From contig CAXFIU010000025.1 of assembly GCA_964003245.1 (NCBI GenBank), forward strand, positions 1 through 19,831: 19,831 nt of DNA, in the 5' to 3' direction. A program made the translations under genes and the position numbers. Every line of letters begins with the position of its first letter. Positions within the stretch are counted from its first letter, which is position 1. The notes under the pieces are model-generated. The model saw only the letters and a list, made by a program, of their open reading frames with translations, made no database searches and was not told where the DNA came from. The stretch is from MGIIb-O2 sp964003245 (GTDB lineage Archaea; Thermoplasmatota; Poseidoniia; Poseidoniales; Thalassarchaeaceae). Shown here piece by piece: positions 1 through 6,518 of this stretch.

Positions 1-1136
1 TGCAGACACCTTGGAAGGGTCCTTCTGATTTACTTACTAAGAGGGCTATGAAAGTTGCAACTATATTGAAACCATGGGCATCAGTTGCAAGCGATTTATC
101 ACGACATTTTGATGACGAGAGGGTTAGGTTAGCAATGTCTTTCCAAACTAAGTATCTTGGAATGAGTCCTTTTCATGCCCCGTCACTGTTTACAATATTG
201 GCATTTTTAGAATATGAACATGGAATATTCCATGCCGAAGGGGGGTTGGGATCTATTACGAAGAGAATGTCAGAGATTGCAATTGAACTCGGAGTCGATA
301 TCAAACTTGAAACCGAAGTAGAAGAACTAATTTTTGATAATAAAACAGTAGTTGGAGTAAAGACAAATGAGAGGGAGTATCGAGCAAAGAAGGTAGTTCT
401 AAATGCTGATTTTGCTCATGCTATGACTACGTTAGTTCCAAACAACAAAAGAAAACGTTGGTCAGACAAAAAATTAGAAAGTAAAGGGTATTCTTGTTCC
501 ACATTTATGCTATATCTAGGAATTGATAAGCAATATGATCAACCTCATCACCAAATCTATGCATCTGAAAGATACGAAGAAAATCTGAAGGATATCACTA
601 ATCACAAAATCACTTGGGAAGATCCATCATTGTATGTTCAGAATGCTTGTGTAACAGACTCTACTCTGGCACCTCATGGTCAATCTACATTGTATGTATT
701 AGTACCTGTTCCAAATACTGACGATAGTATAACTTGGGATGATATTAAAGACGAATATAGTGAAGTCATACTCGATATGATGGAAAGCAAACTTGGTTTT
801 GAAAATGTTAGGGATTACATAGTTTCTAAGACGATAGTTACTCCGGATGATTGGGGTTCATCTGATATTTACCGTGGAGCAGTCTTCAATCTAGCTCATT
901 CTCTAGATCAAATGCTATGGCGCCGTCCTCAGAATAAATTTGAAGAATTCAATAATCTATTCCTTGTCGGCGGGGGCACACATCCAGGCAGTGGCCTCCC
1001 AACAATATTTGAAAGCGGACGAATCACTAGTAAATTGATACTTTCAGATTTGGGTGTTGAGCCAGATTGGAATGGAATTGACATTTGGTTTGGAGAATTA
1101 AAGAAACCAAAAATAGTGAACAAATTAGTGGCATAA
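1..1136 (+). CDS. crtI: Phytoene desaturase (CrtI-type), 5'-truncated by the window edge
   Basis: FAD-dependent desaturase that introduces double bases into phytoene on the way to lycopene-type carotenoids; family members are membrane-associated. The frame is open from base 3 with no stop, so the ATG at 48 is internal and the N-terminal dinucleotide-binding Rossmann part, about 110-130 residues by comparison with the usual 490-510, lies outside the window. The visible part carries the substrate-side region (HAEGG, GLGSITKRM) and, near the C-terminus, the carotenoid/retinoid oxidoreductase signature FLVGGGTHPGSGLPTIFESG, which closes the FAD site. It is followed after 2 nt by a lipoprotein gene and then an ABA4-like gene, with crtB converging from the other side, so a carotenoid role is well supported. 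Which desaturation or isomerisation steps it performs cannot be read from this fragment. Confidence 0.9.
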   Translation, partial: QTPWKGPSDLLTKRAMKVATILKPWASVASDLSRHFDDERVRLAMSFQTKYLGMSPFHAPSLFTILAFLEYEHGIFHAEGGLGSITKRMSEIAIELGVDIKLETEVEELIFDNKTVVGVKTNEREYRAKKVVLNADFAHAMTTLVPNNKRKRWSDKKLESKGYSCSTFMLYLGIDKQYDQPHHQIYASERYEENLKDITNHKITWEDPSLYVQNACVTDSTLAPHGQSTLYVLVPVPNTDDSITWDDIKDEYSEVILDMMESKLGFENVRDYIVSKTIVTPDDWGSSDIYRGAVFNLAHSLDQMLWRRPQNKFEEFNNLFLVGGGTHPGSGLPTIFESGRITSKLILSDLGVEPDWNGIDIWFGELKKPKIVNKLVA

Positions 1137-1138
1137 TT

Positions 1139-1729
1139 ATGAAATCCTCAATATTTATTTTCTTCATTTTAGTTTCTAGTGCACTTTCAGGGTGTATATC
1201 CGATGGAGAACAAGTTTCGGAAAATTCTTCTAGCGAGATTCCTGAAAGATTATCGTTCTCAGCTCCTTTATTGAATGGTTCATCGAATATTACTAGCTTT
1301 ATTCTCGAAGAATATGTTTCAGATGGTCCTGTTCTGATGCTTTGGGTAGCGGCTGGATGCAGGGGCTGTCATTCTTGGACAGATTTATTAGTGGATGAAG
1401 TTGAAAATGGGAATATCAGTGAATCCTCATTACTCAGTGTTCACAGATACTCCTCTTTTGAATCCGAATCTTATGTTGAGGAAGTGTATGGCAATCATCA
1501 AAATTCCAGCAATCCAGTTCTTTGGCCACTAGTCCTACCTTCTGAAGACACTGTCGTTTACGATCTTGAGACAGGATACGAAAGTAATTCTGGATTTTAC
1601 ACTTCATTTGGAAACCCTTCTACTCCAACTCTCCAAATTATGGGCACTAATGGGGAAATTATCTGGACATCTAAGACATATTGGCCAACTTTAGAAGTTC
1701 TTGAAGAGATTAAATTTTTTATTAATTGA
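1139..1729 (+). CDS. Lipoprotein with thioredoxin-like (TlpA/AlbA-like) domain
   Basis: Predicted membrane-anchored extracytoplasmic thiol protein of 196 residues. The ATG at 1139 is chosen because it gives a clean lipoprotein signal: MKSS, a hydrophobic stretch, then the lipobox LSGC with Cys19 as the lipidation site. An upstream ATG at 1085 would bury this signal and overlap crtI. After an acidic, Ser/Asn-rich linker (about 20-38) comes a thioredoxin-like fold: strand PVLMLWVA, a CxxC centre GCRGCHSW (Cys74, Cys77), and a Thr-Pro turn near 163 in the usual cis-proline position before TLQIMGTNGEIIW. The region between is shortened or diverged compared with TlpA. The start is 2 nt after the crtI stop, so it is probably cotranscribed with crtI. 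Reductant, partners and any link to carotenoids are unknown. Confidence 0.7.
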   Translation: MKSSIFIFFILVSSALSGCISDGEQVSENSSSEIPERLSFSAPLLNGSSNITSFILEEYVSDGPVLMLWVAAGCRGCHSWTDLLVDEVENGNISESSLLSVHRYSSFESESYVEEVYGNHQNSSNPVLWPLVLPSEDTVVYDLETGYESNSGFYTSFGNPSTPTLQIMGTNGEIIWTSKTYWPTLEVLEEIKFFIN

Positions 1730-1738
1730 GGTTTAAAA

Positions 1739-2167
1739 ATGGATTTATATGACTTATCATTCTTCTTATCAACAATGTGGATAGGGCCTTTTTGGATAGC
1801 AATGCTGCTTTATCCAAACCATGAAAAAACACATCAATTAATGGAAGGGCCTTGGTTTTTCCTTGGCCCCATATTGATATGGTATTTAGTGTCATTTTCA
1901 GATATTTCAGGTTTAATAGATCTATTTGTAGATACAATGGACCCGAATTTAGCATTACAAAGCCTTGCAGATTTACTTGGAACCAAAGCAGGAGCATCTG
2001 CGGCTTGGTCTCATATGGTTGCTGGCGATATATTTGTCACACGATGGATTTGGAAAAGATGTATAGAATCAAAGTGCGAAAAATGGAAATTGTTATTATC
2101 AGTATTTTTTGGAGTAATGCTAATGCCAATTGGGTTAATGCTTAGCTTAATTTTAGTTAGAAAATAA
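1739..2167 (+). CDS. ABA4-like (DUF4281) integral membrane protein
   Basis: Polytopic membrane protein of 142 residues resembling the ABA4-like family, whose plant member is required for neoxanthin synthesis. Hydrophobic segments lie near 7-25, 38-57 and 117-140, with a more polar stretch between. The most telling part is the family-like block around 86-104: Ala/Trp/His (AAWSHM), then GDIFVTRWIW, ending at the C-terminus with PIGLMLSLILVRK, which matches the GP(L/I)GLL..R end of the family. A Shine-Dalgarno GAGG at 1728-1731 overlaps the upstream stop and sits 7 nt before the ATG, so translation is probably coupled. Its place between crtI and the convergent crtB (2-nt gap) supports a carotenoid-related role. 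The exact reaction is not known to me; cyclisation, hydroxylation or an accessory role are all possible. Confidence 0.65.
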   Translation: MDLYDLSFFLSTMWIGPFWIAMLLYPNHEKTHQLMEGPWFFLGPILIWYLVSFSDISGLIDLFVDTMDPNLALQSLADLLGTKAGASAAWSHMVAGDIFVTRWIWKRCIESKCEKWKLLLSVFFGVMLMPIGLMLSLILVRK

Positions 2168-2169
2168 TA

Positions 2170-3192
2170 TTATTTCCTAGCAGATATAGACCAAAGACCA
2201 AGAGCAGATAGTGCAAATCCTATTTTTCTCATAAATCCTAATTGTAGTCTTTTAGAGAGAACATCTCCATTTCTTCTTTCAGCCTCAGAAACAATACTCG
2301 AGTATACCGCACACATAATATGAGGATTTCTTCTAGAATCCTTTTCCACCAAAGGTATCAAATTTAAAGCTATATTTCTATGTGTTTTTGTTCTATTAAT
2401 GTAGTGTTTCATAAATCGTTTCCATTTCTTACTACTTGCTAAATTGATATTTTCTATTTCTTCTGGCTTGATATTGAAGATTTCTAATTCGTCTGTTGGT
2501 AAATATAGTCTGCCTCTTTCCCTATCTTCCTGAATATCGCGTAATACATTGACCATTTGCAAAAAGATCCCCATTTCTTCGGCATATTCTCTTGCATCTG
2601 GATCTGTATAGCCATATATTTCTATCAAACTTAAACCAACAGTAGATGCAACTTTGAAACAATAACCTCTCAGATCTTCAAAACTTTGATAATTGGTAGG
2701 AAAGAGATCATCTTCCATTCCTTCAATAAGTAATTTCAAATCTGAAATTCTAATTGGGAACTTTTCTAATGTGTCTTTTAGAGCTATAAATATTGGATGT
2801 TTTACATCTAGTCCTGAATCTATTGCATCAAGATTATCTCTGAACCATAGCAGTGCTCTTACTCTCTGAAAGTGGTTTTTATCATTATTTGAGGGTTCGC
2901 TCATTCTCTCTATTCCCAAAGCAATAGCCCTATATTCTGCTCTCTGATTCAAATCTAGAATTTCTTCTTTTTCCAAAACAGAAAGATCAGGCAACCAGTC
3001 CCCATCTACAATGTCATCTACTTTTCTACAAAATGCATACAATGCATGAACCGACGACCTTTTCTCAGTTGGTAAAGATTTGAATGATCTTAGAAAAGAA
3101 GTAGAAGCGGATCTTGTCACCTCCTCGCATATCTGATATGCCTCAGATACAGAAATTTTGCTGCCGACCTTCTCCTTGCTGAACAAAACCAT
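2170..3192 (-). CDS. crtB: Phytoene synthase (squalene/phytoene synthase family)
   Basis: Condenses two geranylgeranyl diphosphates head to head into phytoene, the first committed carotenoid step. At 340 residues it is slightly longer than many bacterial CrtB proteins. The two Asp-rich Mg2+/diphosphate motifs are present: DDIVD at 59-63 and D219-x3-D223 within QMVNVLRDIQED. Other family hallmarks are YAFCRKVDD, DLRGYCFKVASTVG (173-186) and the RGRLYLP block after the second Asp motif. The ATG at 3190-3192 is followed by a short leader (about 12 residues) before the synthase core. A TATA-like TTGATAATC (reverse strand, 3214-3222) lies about 26 nt upstream, so a leaderless or very short-leader transcript is plausible. 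Squalene synthase is the main alternative, but neighbouring crtI favours phytoene. Confidence 0.9.
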   Translation of the reverse strand: MVLFSKEKVGSKISVSEAYQICEEVTRSASTSFLRSFKSLPTEKRSSVHALYAFCRKVDDIVDGDWLPDLSVLEKEEILDLNQRAEYRAIALGIERMSEPSNNDKNHFQRVRALLWFRDNLDAIDSGLDVKHPIFIALKDTLEKFPIRISDLKLLIEGMEDDLFPTNYQSFEDLRGYCFKVASTVGLSLIEIYGYTDPDAREYAEEMGIFLQMVNVLRDIQEDRERGRLYLPTDELEIFNIKPEEIENINLASSKKWKRFMKHYINRTKTHRNIALNLIPLVEKDSRRNPHIMCAVYSSIVSEAERRNGDVLSKRLQLGFMRKIGFALSALGLWSISARK

Positions 3193-3297
3193 GGCCCTCT
3201 GAAATGTACATAGATTATCAATGAGTGTTTCCGGACCACTCAGAAAATAATATTTATTACCCCTTATATTGAAGCATGAAACCTCTTCCGAAACATC
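3193..3297. promoter_or_regulatory. Divergent promoter region crtB / DUF971 with a dyad
   Basis: Between the divergent starts lies an inverted repeat TGAGTG (3222-3227) / CACTCA (3237-3242) with a 9-nt spacer. A smaller palindrome TCCGGA (3230-3235) is almost on the same centre. TATA-like elements flank it: TTGATAATC on the reverse strand (3214-3222) for crtB and TTATATT on the forward strand (3264-3270), about 28-34 nt before the DUF971 ATG. An additional AT-rich stretch covers 3247-3258. The layout resembles a shared operator between two promoters, but this is inference from sequence only. Confidence 0.4.
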
Positions 3298-3624
3298 ATG
3301 GGAGAGGGCGATATACTTACAGACTTAGAGCGTAGTGATGAAGATTGTATTCTCCGATTTGCTGATGGGGCGTCATATAAGCTGAGTTATTTGTCTATCA
3401 GATCTCGATGCCAATGCGCTAAATGTAAACCCCGCCAAGAAAATGAACAAAGAATTATTGAGTTAGAAGAAGAACTCTCGCGCTTAATGTTAGAGAAACC
3501 CCAAGTCGAACTTGTTGGCAGATATGGTATTCGTTTTGAATGGCCTACTGGATGTTCATCTGGAATCCATTCTTTTTCTCATTTAAGAAAAGTTTCAGAA
3601 GAACTTGGTAAGCAATTAGATTAG
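3298..3624 (+). CDS. DUF971 (gamma-butyrobetaine hydroxylase-like N-terminal) protein
   Basis: Small soluble protein of 108 residues. The core FADGASYKLSYLSIRSRCQCAKC and the end YGIRFEWPTGCSSGIHSFSHLR match the DUF971 layout (L.f.DG....ls...LR..C.C..C, then Y.l...W..GH..GIys...L). Cys38, Cys40, Cys43, Cys86 and His91 are candidate Zn or Fe ligands. A short Glu-rich helix (about 47-66) is inserted in the middle, as in many stand-alone members. In bacteria these proteins are often linked to Fe-S handling and found beside Mrp/ApbC genes; no such gene adjoins here. The ATG at 3298 has a TATA-like element about 30 nt upstream and no clear ribosome-binding site, suggesting leaderless expression. 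Function is not established. Confidence 0.75.
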   Translation: MGEGDILTDLERSDEDCILRFADGASYKLSYLSIRSRCQCAKCKPRQENEQRIIELEEELSRLMLEKPQVELVGRYGIRFEWPTGCSSGIHSFSHLRKVSEELGKQLD

Positions 3625-3657
3625 AATCTGGTTTCCGAAGTCCTGAAATGTAATTCG

Positions 3658-3699
3658 CATTCGCATTAGATTGTCGAATGTACGGGTCGCCCCCGTTTT
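3658..3699 (+). terminator. Two tandem hairpins and a T-run between DUF971 and Pus10
   Basis: The first potential hairpin is CATTCG (3658-3663) / CGAATG (3675-3680) with an 11-nt loop. The second is ACGGG (3682-3686) / CCCGT (3692-3696) with a 5-nt loop, followed by TTTA. The second looks like a weak intrinsic terminator for DUF971, but it could equally be leader structure in the Pus10 mRNA. Confidence 0.3.
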
Positions 3700-3714
3700 A
3701 CGGCTGTGATAAAT

Positions 3715-5133
3715 ATGAAAGAAGAAAATCTTGAAGATGATATTGAGGACGATTCATGGGCATTATATGCTGATGCTAGTTACGGAAATTCAGTAGTTGA
3801 GTCAGAAGAAACAATTGATTCAAATCTTGAAAAAGAGGAAGAATGGTTTGATGGAGATGATTTTGAATTCGAGGGTTCAACAATAAATTGGGATGCCCCC
3901 CCTTGTCCAGCCCCACTCGGAATCGAGCATATTATTCGTATAGGGTGCTGTGATTTCTGTATTGATAGGTTAGCTGGTAGACGTACTAATTCGAAAGGCA
4001 AAGAAGGGGGCAAAGAAATACGTGAGGAGGCATTTCAGAATAATCCTGAATTACAATCTTCCCTGAAAAATGAACTATGCCCTATGTGTGAAGATTTGTT
4101 TGATGATGTAGACAACATTGTTACTAGAATAATCGAAAAGATAGGGCAAGTAGAGCATTCTACAATTCAACTTGGTATACATCTACCAAAAGATCTGGTC
4201 GATGAGGAAGATAAGATTAGGACAAGACATGGTTCTCCAGGATCGGCTCCCTTGAAGTCATCTTTCGTTCGAGCCATTCAAGAGAAATTATCTATTATTG
4301 TTAAGGATGTTAGTTTTGTCAAGGAAAGGCCTGATTTGATGATTTTAGTTGATGGTCTAACTCTCAAGGTGGATGTGGATGTTAGACCAGTTTTTCTTTA
4401 TGGTCGATATCGAAAGTTAATTCGAGAACTTCCCCAGACACGGTGGCCATGTAGAGCCTGTAGAGGGCGTTCCGGTGGTTGTGAGTCATGCAATAACACC
4501 GGACTTCAGTATCTTGAATCTGTTCAGGATTTGATAGGCGAACCTATTCGTCTTTCCTTGGCCGCTGAAGATACATCATTCCATGGAATGGGGAGAGAAG
4601 ATATCGATGTTCGATGCTTAGGGCAAGGTCGCCCTTTTGTCATTGAGATTAAAAAACCGGGAACAAGAATGGTTGATTTAGAGGAGATACAAAACATTGT
4701 CAACCAGAATGCAAAAGGGAAGGTTGAGATCAACAGCCTCAGATGGTCAAATCGCTCAGAAGTGGTGAAGGTTAAGGAAAGTCGTTCTGAAAAATCATAT
4801 ACGATCAGATTTAGAGTGGAAGACATCCCCGAACAAGAGACTGTAATTGAGCTGATATCTACCCTTTCAGGAGTAACTTTAGCACAAGAAACACCTCAGC
4901 GAGTTTCTCATCGTAGAGCCGCAAAAACCCGTAAAAGACAAGTTATTCAACTTTCAGATATTGTAGTAGAAGGAGATGAAGTACAGTTCTTTGTTCGTTG
5001 TGAGGCTGGAACATATGTTAAGGAATTAGTACATTCAGATGAAGGTCGAACAGTACCTTCTGTTAGTAGTGTGTTAGGAGACAAAGAATGTACTGTAATT
5101 TGGCTCGATGTTGAAGATATTCACTATGAATGA
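3715..5133 (+). CDS. pus10: tRNA pseudouridine synthase Pus10
   Basis: Makes pseudouridine 54/55 in the T-loop of archaeal tRNAs. Recognised by an N-terminal zinc/THUMP-like part (CCDFC near 78-82 and CPMC near 122-125) and the Pus10 CxxC-x6-CxxC knuckle (CRAC, CESC, about 246-259). The catalytic block SFHGMGREDIDVR follows, with the active Asp in GREDIDVR, then LGQGRPFVIEI. The C-terminal region contains the RNA-binding strand CEAGTYVKELVHSDEGRT. Length is 472 residues from the ATG at 3715; an in-frame GTG at 3706 would add three residues. Odd point: the first ~55 residues are strongly acidic (many Glu/Asp, Ser, Trp) and look unstructured, which is not typical of the family. Hairpins lie directly upstream, and the next gene is eL21. 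Confidence 0.92.
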   Translation: MKEENLEDDIEDDSWALYADASYGNSVVESEETIDSNLEKEEEWFDGDDFEFEGSTINWDAPPCPAPLGIEHIIRIGCCDFCIDRLAGRRTNSKGKEGGKEIREEAFQNNPELQSSLKNELCPMCEDLFDDVDNIVTRIIEKIGQVEHSTIQLGIHLPKDLVDEEDKIRTRHGSPGSAPLKSSFVRAIQEKLSIIVKDVSFVKERPDLMILVDGLTLKVDVDVRPVFLYGRYRKLIRELPQTRWPCRACRGRSGGCESCNNTGLQYLESVQDLIGEPIRLSLAAEDTSFHGMGREDIDVRCLGQGRPFVIEIKKPGTRMVDLEEIQNIVNQNAKGKVEINSLRWSNRSEVVKVKESRSEKSYTIRFRVEDIPEQETVIELISTLSGVTLAQETPQRVSHRRAAKTRKRQVIQLSDIVVEGDEVQFFVRCEAGTYVKELVHSDEGRTVPSVSSVLGDKECTVIWLDVEDIHYE

Positions 5134-5170
5134 GTAATTAACTAAATCCGAGTACTTAAGAATACGAGTC

Positions 5171-5212
5171 AGGTCGACCGCTTCCAAGACCTACGGTCTG
5201 TAAGGTGATATC
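5171..5212 (+). promoter_or_regulatory. Structured leader and ribosome-binding site of eL21
   Basis: The leader contains a palindrome GGTCGACC (5172-5179), a short hairpin AGACC (5187-5191) / GGTCT (5195-5199) with a 3-nt loop, and the Shine-Dalgarno AAGGTGAT (5202-5209), which matches the archaeal 16S 3' end well. The AGGTC at 5171-5175 can alternatively pair with GACCT at 5188-5192, so two pairings compete just upstream of the ribosome-binding site. A regulatory role is inference. Confidence 0.4.
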
Positions 5213-5509
5213 ATGGTGACAAGAACACATGGACAACGTCAAGGAACACGTTCAATTCTTAAGAAAAGTAAACGTGACAGAGGCAGAGTTTTCATTAATA
5301 GAGTAATGCATCCTTATGCCGAAGGTGACAGAGTAGCTATTGTTTTAGATGGTGCTCAACACAAGGGGATGCCTCATCGAAGATTCCAAGGACGTACAGG
5401 AATTATTGCTGGAAAGCAAGGACGTGCCTATGTTGTTAACTTTAAAGATGGCAATATGAAAAAGACAGTAGTTGCTCGTCCCGAGCATCTCAAACCAATT
5501 AAGGAATGA
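5213..5509 (+). CDS. rpl21e: 50S ribosomal protein eL21
   Basis: Component of the archaeal/eukaryotic large ribosomal subunit, binding 23S rRNA near the central protuberance. The 98-residue length is normal. Family hallmarks are the basic N-terminus with THGQRQGTRS, the segment FINRVMHPYAEGDRVAIVLD, then HKGMPHRRFQGRTGIIAGKQGRAYVV, a KOW/SH3-like barrel. The ATG at 5213 has a strong Shine-Dalgarno (AAGG, 7 nt upstream). It heads the conserved archaeal unit eL21-rpo4-DUF655-ksgA; its stop overlaps the ATG at 5506, in frame with the next gene. Confidence 0.97.
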   Translation: MVTRTHGQRQGTRSILKKSKRDRGRVFINRVMHPYAEGDRVAIVLDGAQHKGMPHRRFQGRTGIIAGKQGRAYVVNFKDGNMKKTVVARPEHLKPIKE

Positions 5510-5514
5510 TTTTT

Positions 5515-5868
5515 ATGAACGAAAAAGAATTTGTAGATTTTGCTACAGTACGTGAACTTCTATCAGATGCTCGAGAAAGACGTGGCGATTTATCTTACGA
5601 ACAAATAATGGCTTTACAACATGCTGAATGGGCAGCATCAACTAACAGAGGAGGAACTAAGACAGATCCGAAAGTATTCGTTGCACTTTACAAAGCACTT
5701 TCTGAAAATGAGAAATTATCTCAATATCCTGAAATCTGTTCGAAGTTAGCTGAACTAACTCCTTTGAATGTGAAAGGTGTTAGAGTAATAATCTCTAGTA
5801 AGAGGATCGCAATGGATACATCTGAGGTTGAAGAAATCATCACTGTAATCAGACAACACGTTCTTTGA
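5515..5868 (+). CDS. rpo4: DNA-directed RNA polymerase subunit Rpo4 (RpoF, Rpb4 homologue)
   Basis: With Rpo7 this subunit forms the stalk of the archaeal RNA polymerase, which helps open-complex formation and binds emerging RNA. The helical Rpb4 pattern is clear: an N-terminal tip segment with ATVRELL, a central stretch ending SYEQIMALQHAEWAA, and the HRDC-like C-terminus LAELTPLNVKGVRVIISSKR. Length is 117 residues from the ATG at 5515. That start has AAGGA (5501-5505) at a workable distance, whereas the in-frame ATG at 5506 would abut it with no spacing. The gene lies directly behind eL21, its standard archaeal neighbour. Confidence 0.93.
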   Translation: MNEKEFVDFATVRELLSDARERRGDLSYEQIMALQHAEWAASTNRGGTKTDPKVFVALYKALSENEKLSQYPEICSKLAELTPLNVKGVRVIISSKRIAMDTSEVEEIITVIRQHVL

Positions 5869-5908
5869 GTGTAAATAGTACTTTTTAATGAATTAATTAT
5901 TGAATAAA

Positions 5909-5933
5909 GACCTGTCTCAGGTGGTTGTAAATC
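5909..5933 (+). promoter_or_regulatory. Hairpin covering the DUF655 ribosome-binding site
   Basis: ACCTG (5910-5914) and CAGGT (5918-5922) form a perfect 5-bp stem with a 3-nt loop. The second arm includes most of the best Shine-Dalgarno candidate AGGTGG (5919-5924) upstream of the ATG at 5934. An AT-rich TATA-like stretch (5883-5905) precedes it, so DUF655 may also have its own promoter. Both roles are inferred. Confidence 0.35.
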
Positions 5934-6506
5934 ATGTATGCGAACTCACCTTCCGATGCCGGAGACGGCCCTTCATCGATTTTTCTAGGGGAAACTCACC
6001 TAAGAATTTTAGATATTTCTGAAAGAAGACCGGTTGGCCATGAAATACATGCATTGACCGAACCGTCTTTGTATTTGGTTCGAGCTAGAGTAATAGATAA
6101 AGAAGGAATTACTAGTGGTTCGAGACTAATAATTGAGGAAAATAAGGTTGGCCCTCTATCATTACTTCGTTATCGAGATTTATCCTCAAATAGTGAGGAC
6201 ATTATTCTTGATGAATTAATGGGTGCTATAAGAGATAATTCAGAAACTCATCTTGGTTTTTATAATCGCGCGAATAATATTTCTTTGAAAGTCCACGCTT
6301 TCCAGCTTCTTCCGGGTGTTGGTAAATCTAAGGCTCAGAAAATGGTTCAATCTCGAGGAATGGCCGGTTGGATGGAATTCTCAGAGGTTGATGAAGCCTG
6401 TGAAATAGATTCTGTTAGATTATTGGCTGAAAGATACTTAATTGAAATTGAAGATCCATTAAATAATCGAAGTATACTTGATCATCTTATTCGCTCATCT
6501 AATTAA
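5934..6506 (+). CDS. DUF655 family protein with helix-hairpin-helix
   Basis: Archaeal conserved protein of 190 residues, likely nucleic-acid binding. The N-terminal half (about 18-85) looks like a small beta-rich domain (HLRILDISE, SLYLVRARVID, LIIEENKVGPLSLL). The C-terminal half carries a helix-hairpin-helix, FQLLPGVGKSKAQKMVQSR (about 123-141), and ends in charged helices. The gene sits in its usual place between rpo4 and the rRNA dimethyladenosine transferase gene (12 nt gap), which suggests a role in ribosome assembly or RNA metabolism; the biochemical function is not known. The start is the first ATG after a 65-nt gap. The N-terminal extension of about 15 residues is Ser/Gly/Pro rich. 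Confidence 0.85.
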   Translation: MYANSPSDAGDGPSSIFLGETHLRILDISERRPVGHEIHALTEPSLYLVRARVIDKEGITSGSRLIIEENKVGPLSLLRYRDLSSNSEDIILDELMGAIRDNSETHLGFYNRANNISLKVHAFQLLPGVGKSKAQKMVQSRGMAGWMEFSEVDEACEIDSVRLLAERYLIEIEDPLNNRSILDHLIRSSN

Positions 6507-6518
6507 TCTGGAATTACT

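Noticed and set aside
929..1123. Reverse-strand open frame opposite the crtI C-terminus
   Set aside because: It lies wholly under the conserved CrtI signature and has no family features; coding shadow.
48..1136. A complete short CrtI beginning at the ATG at 48
   Set aside because: The frame stays open to the window edge and the FAD-binding N-terminus is missing, so the gene is cut by the window and is not naturally short.
1722..2145. Alternative frames over the ABA4-like gene on both strands
   Set aside because: The forward frame 1739-2167 has a ribosome-binding site, TM pattern and family-like motifs; the others have none and overlap it fully.
3651..3668. TTCGCA direct repeat as a CRISPR or satellite seed
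   Set aside because: Only two 6-bp copies with no array; better explained by the hairpin there.
5134..5212. Possible tRNA gene before eL21
   Set aside because: No cloverleaf: acceptor and T-arm pairings and the GTTCRA box are missing; only short hairpins are present.
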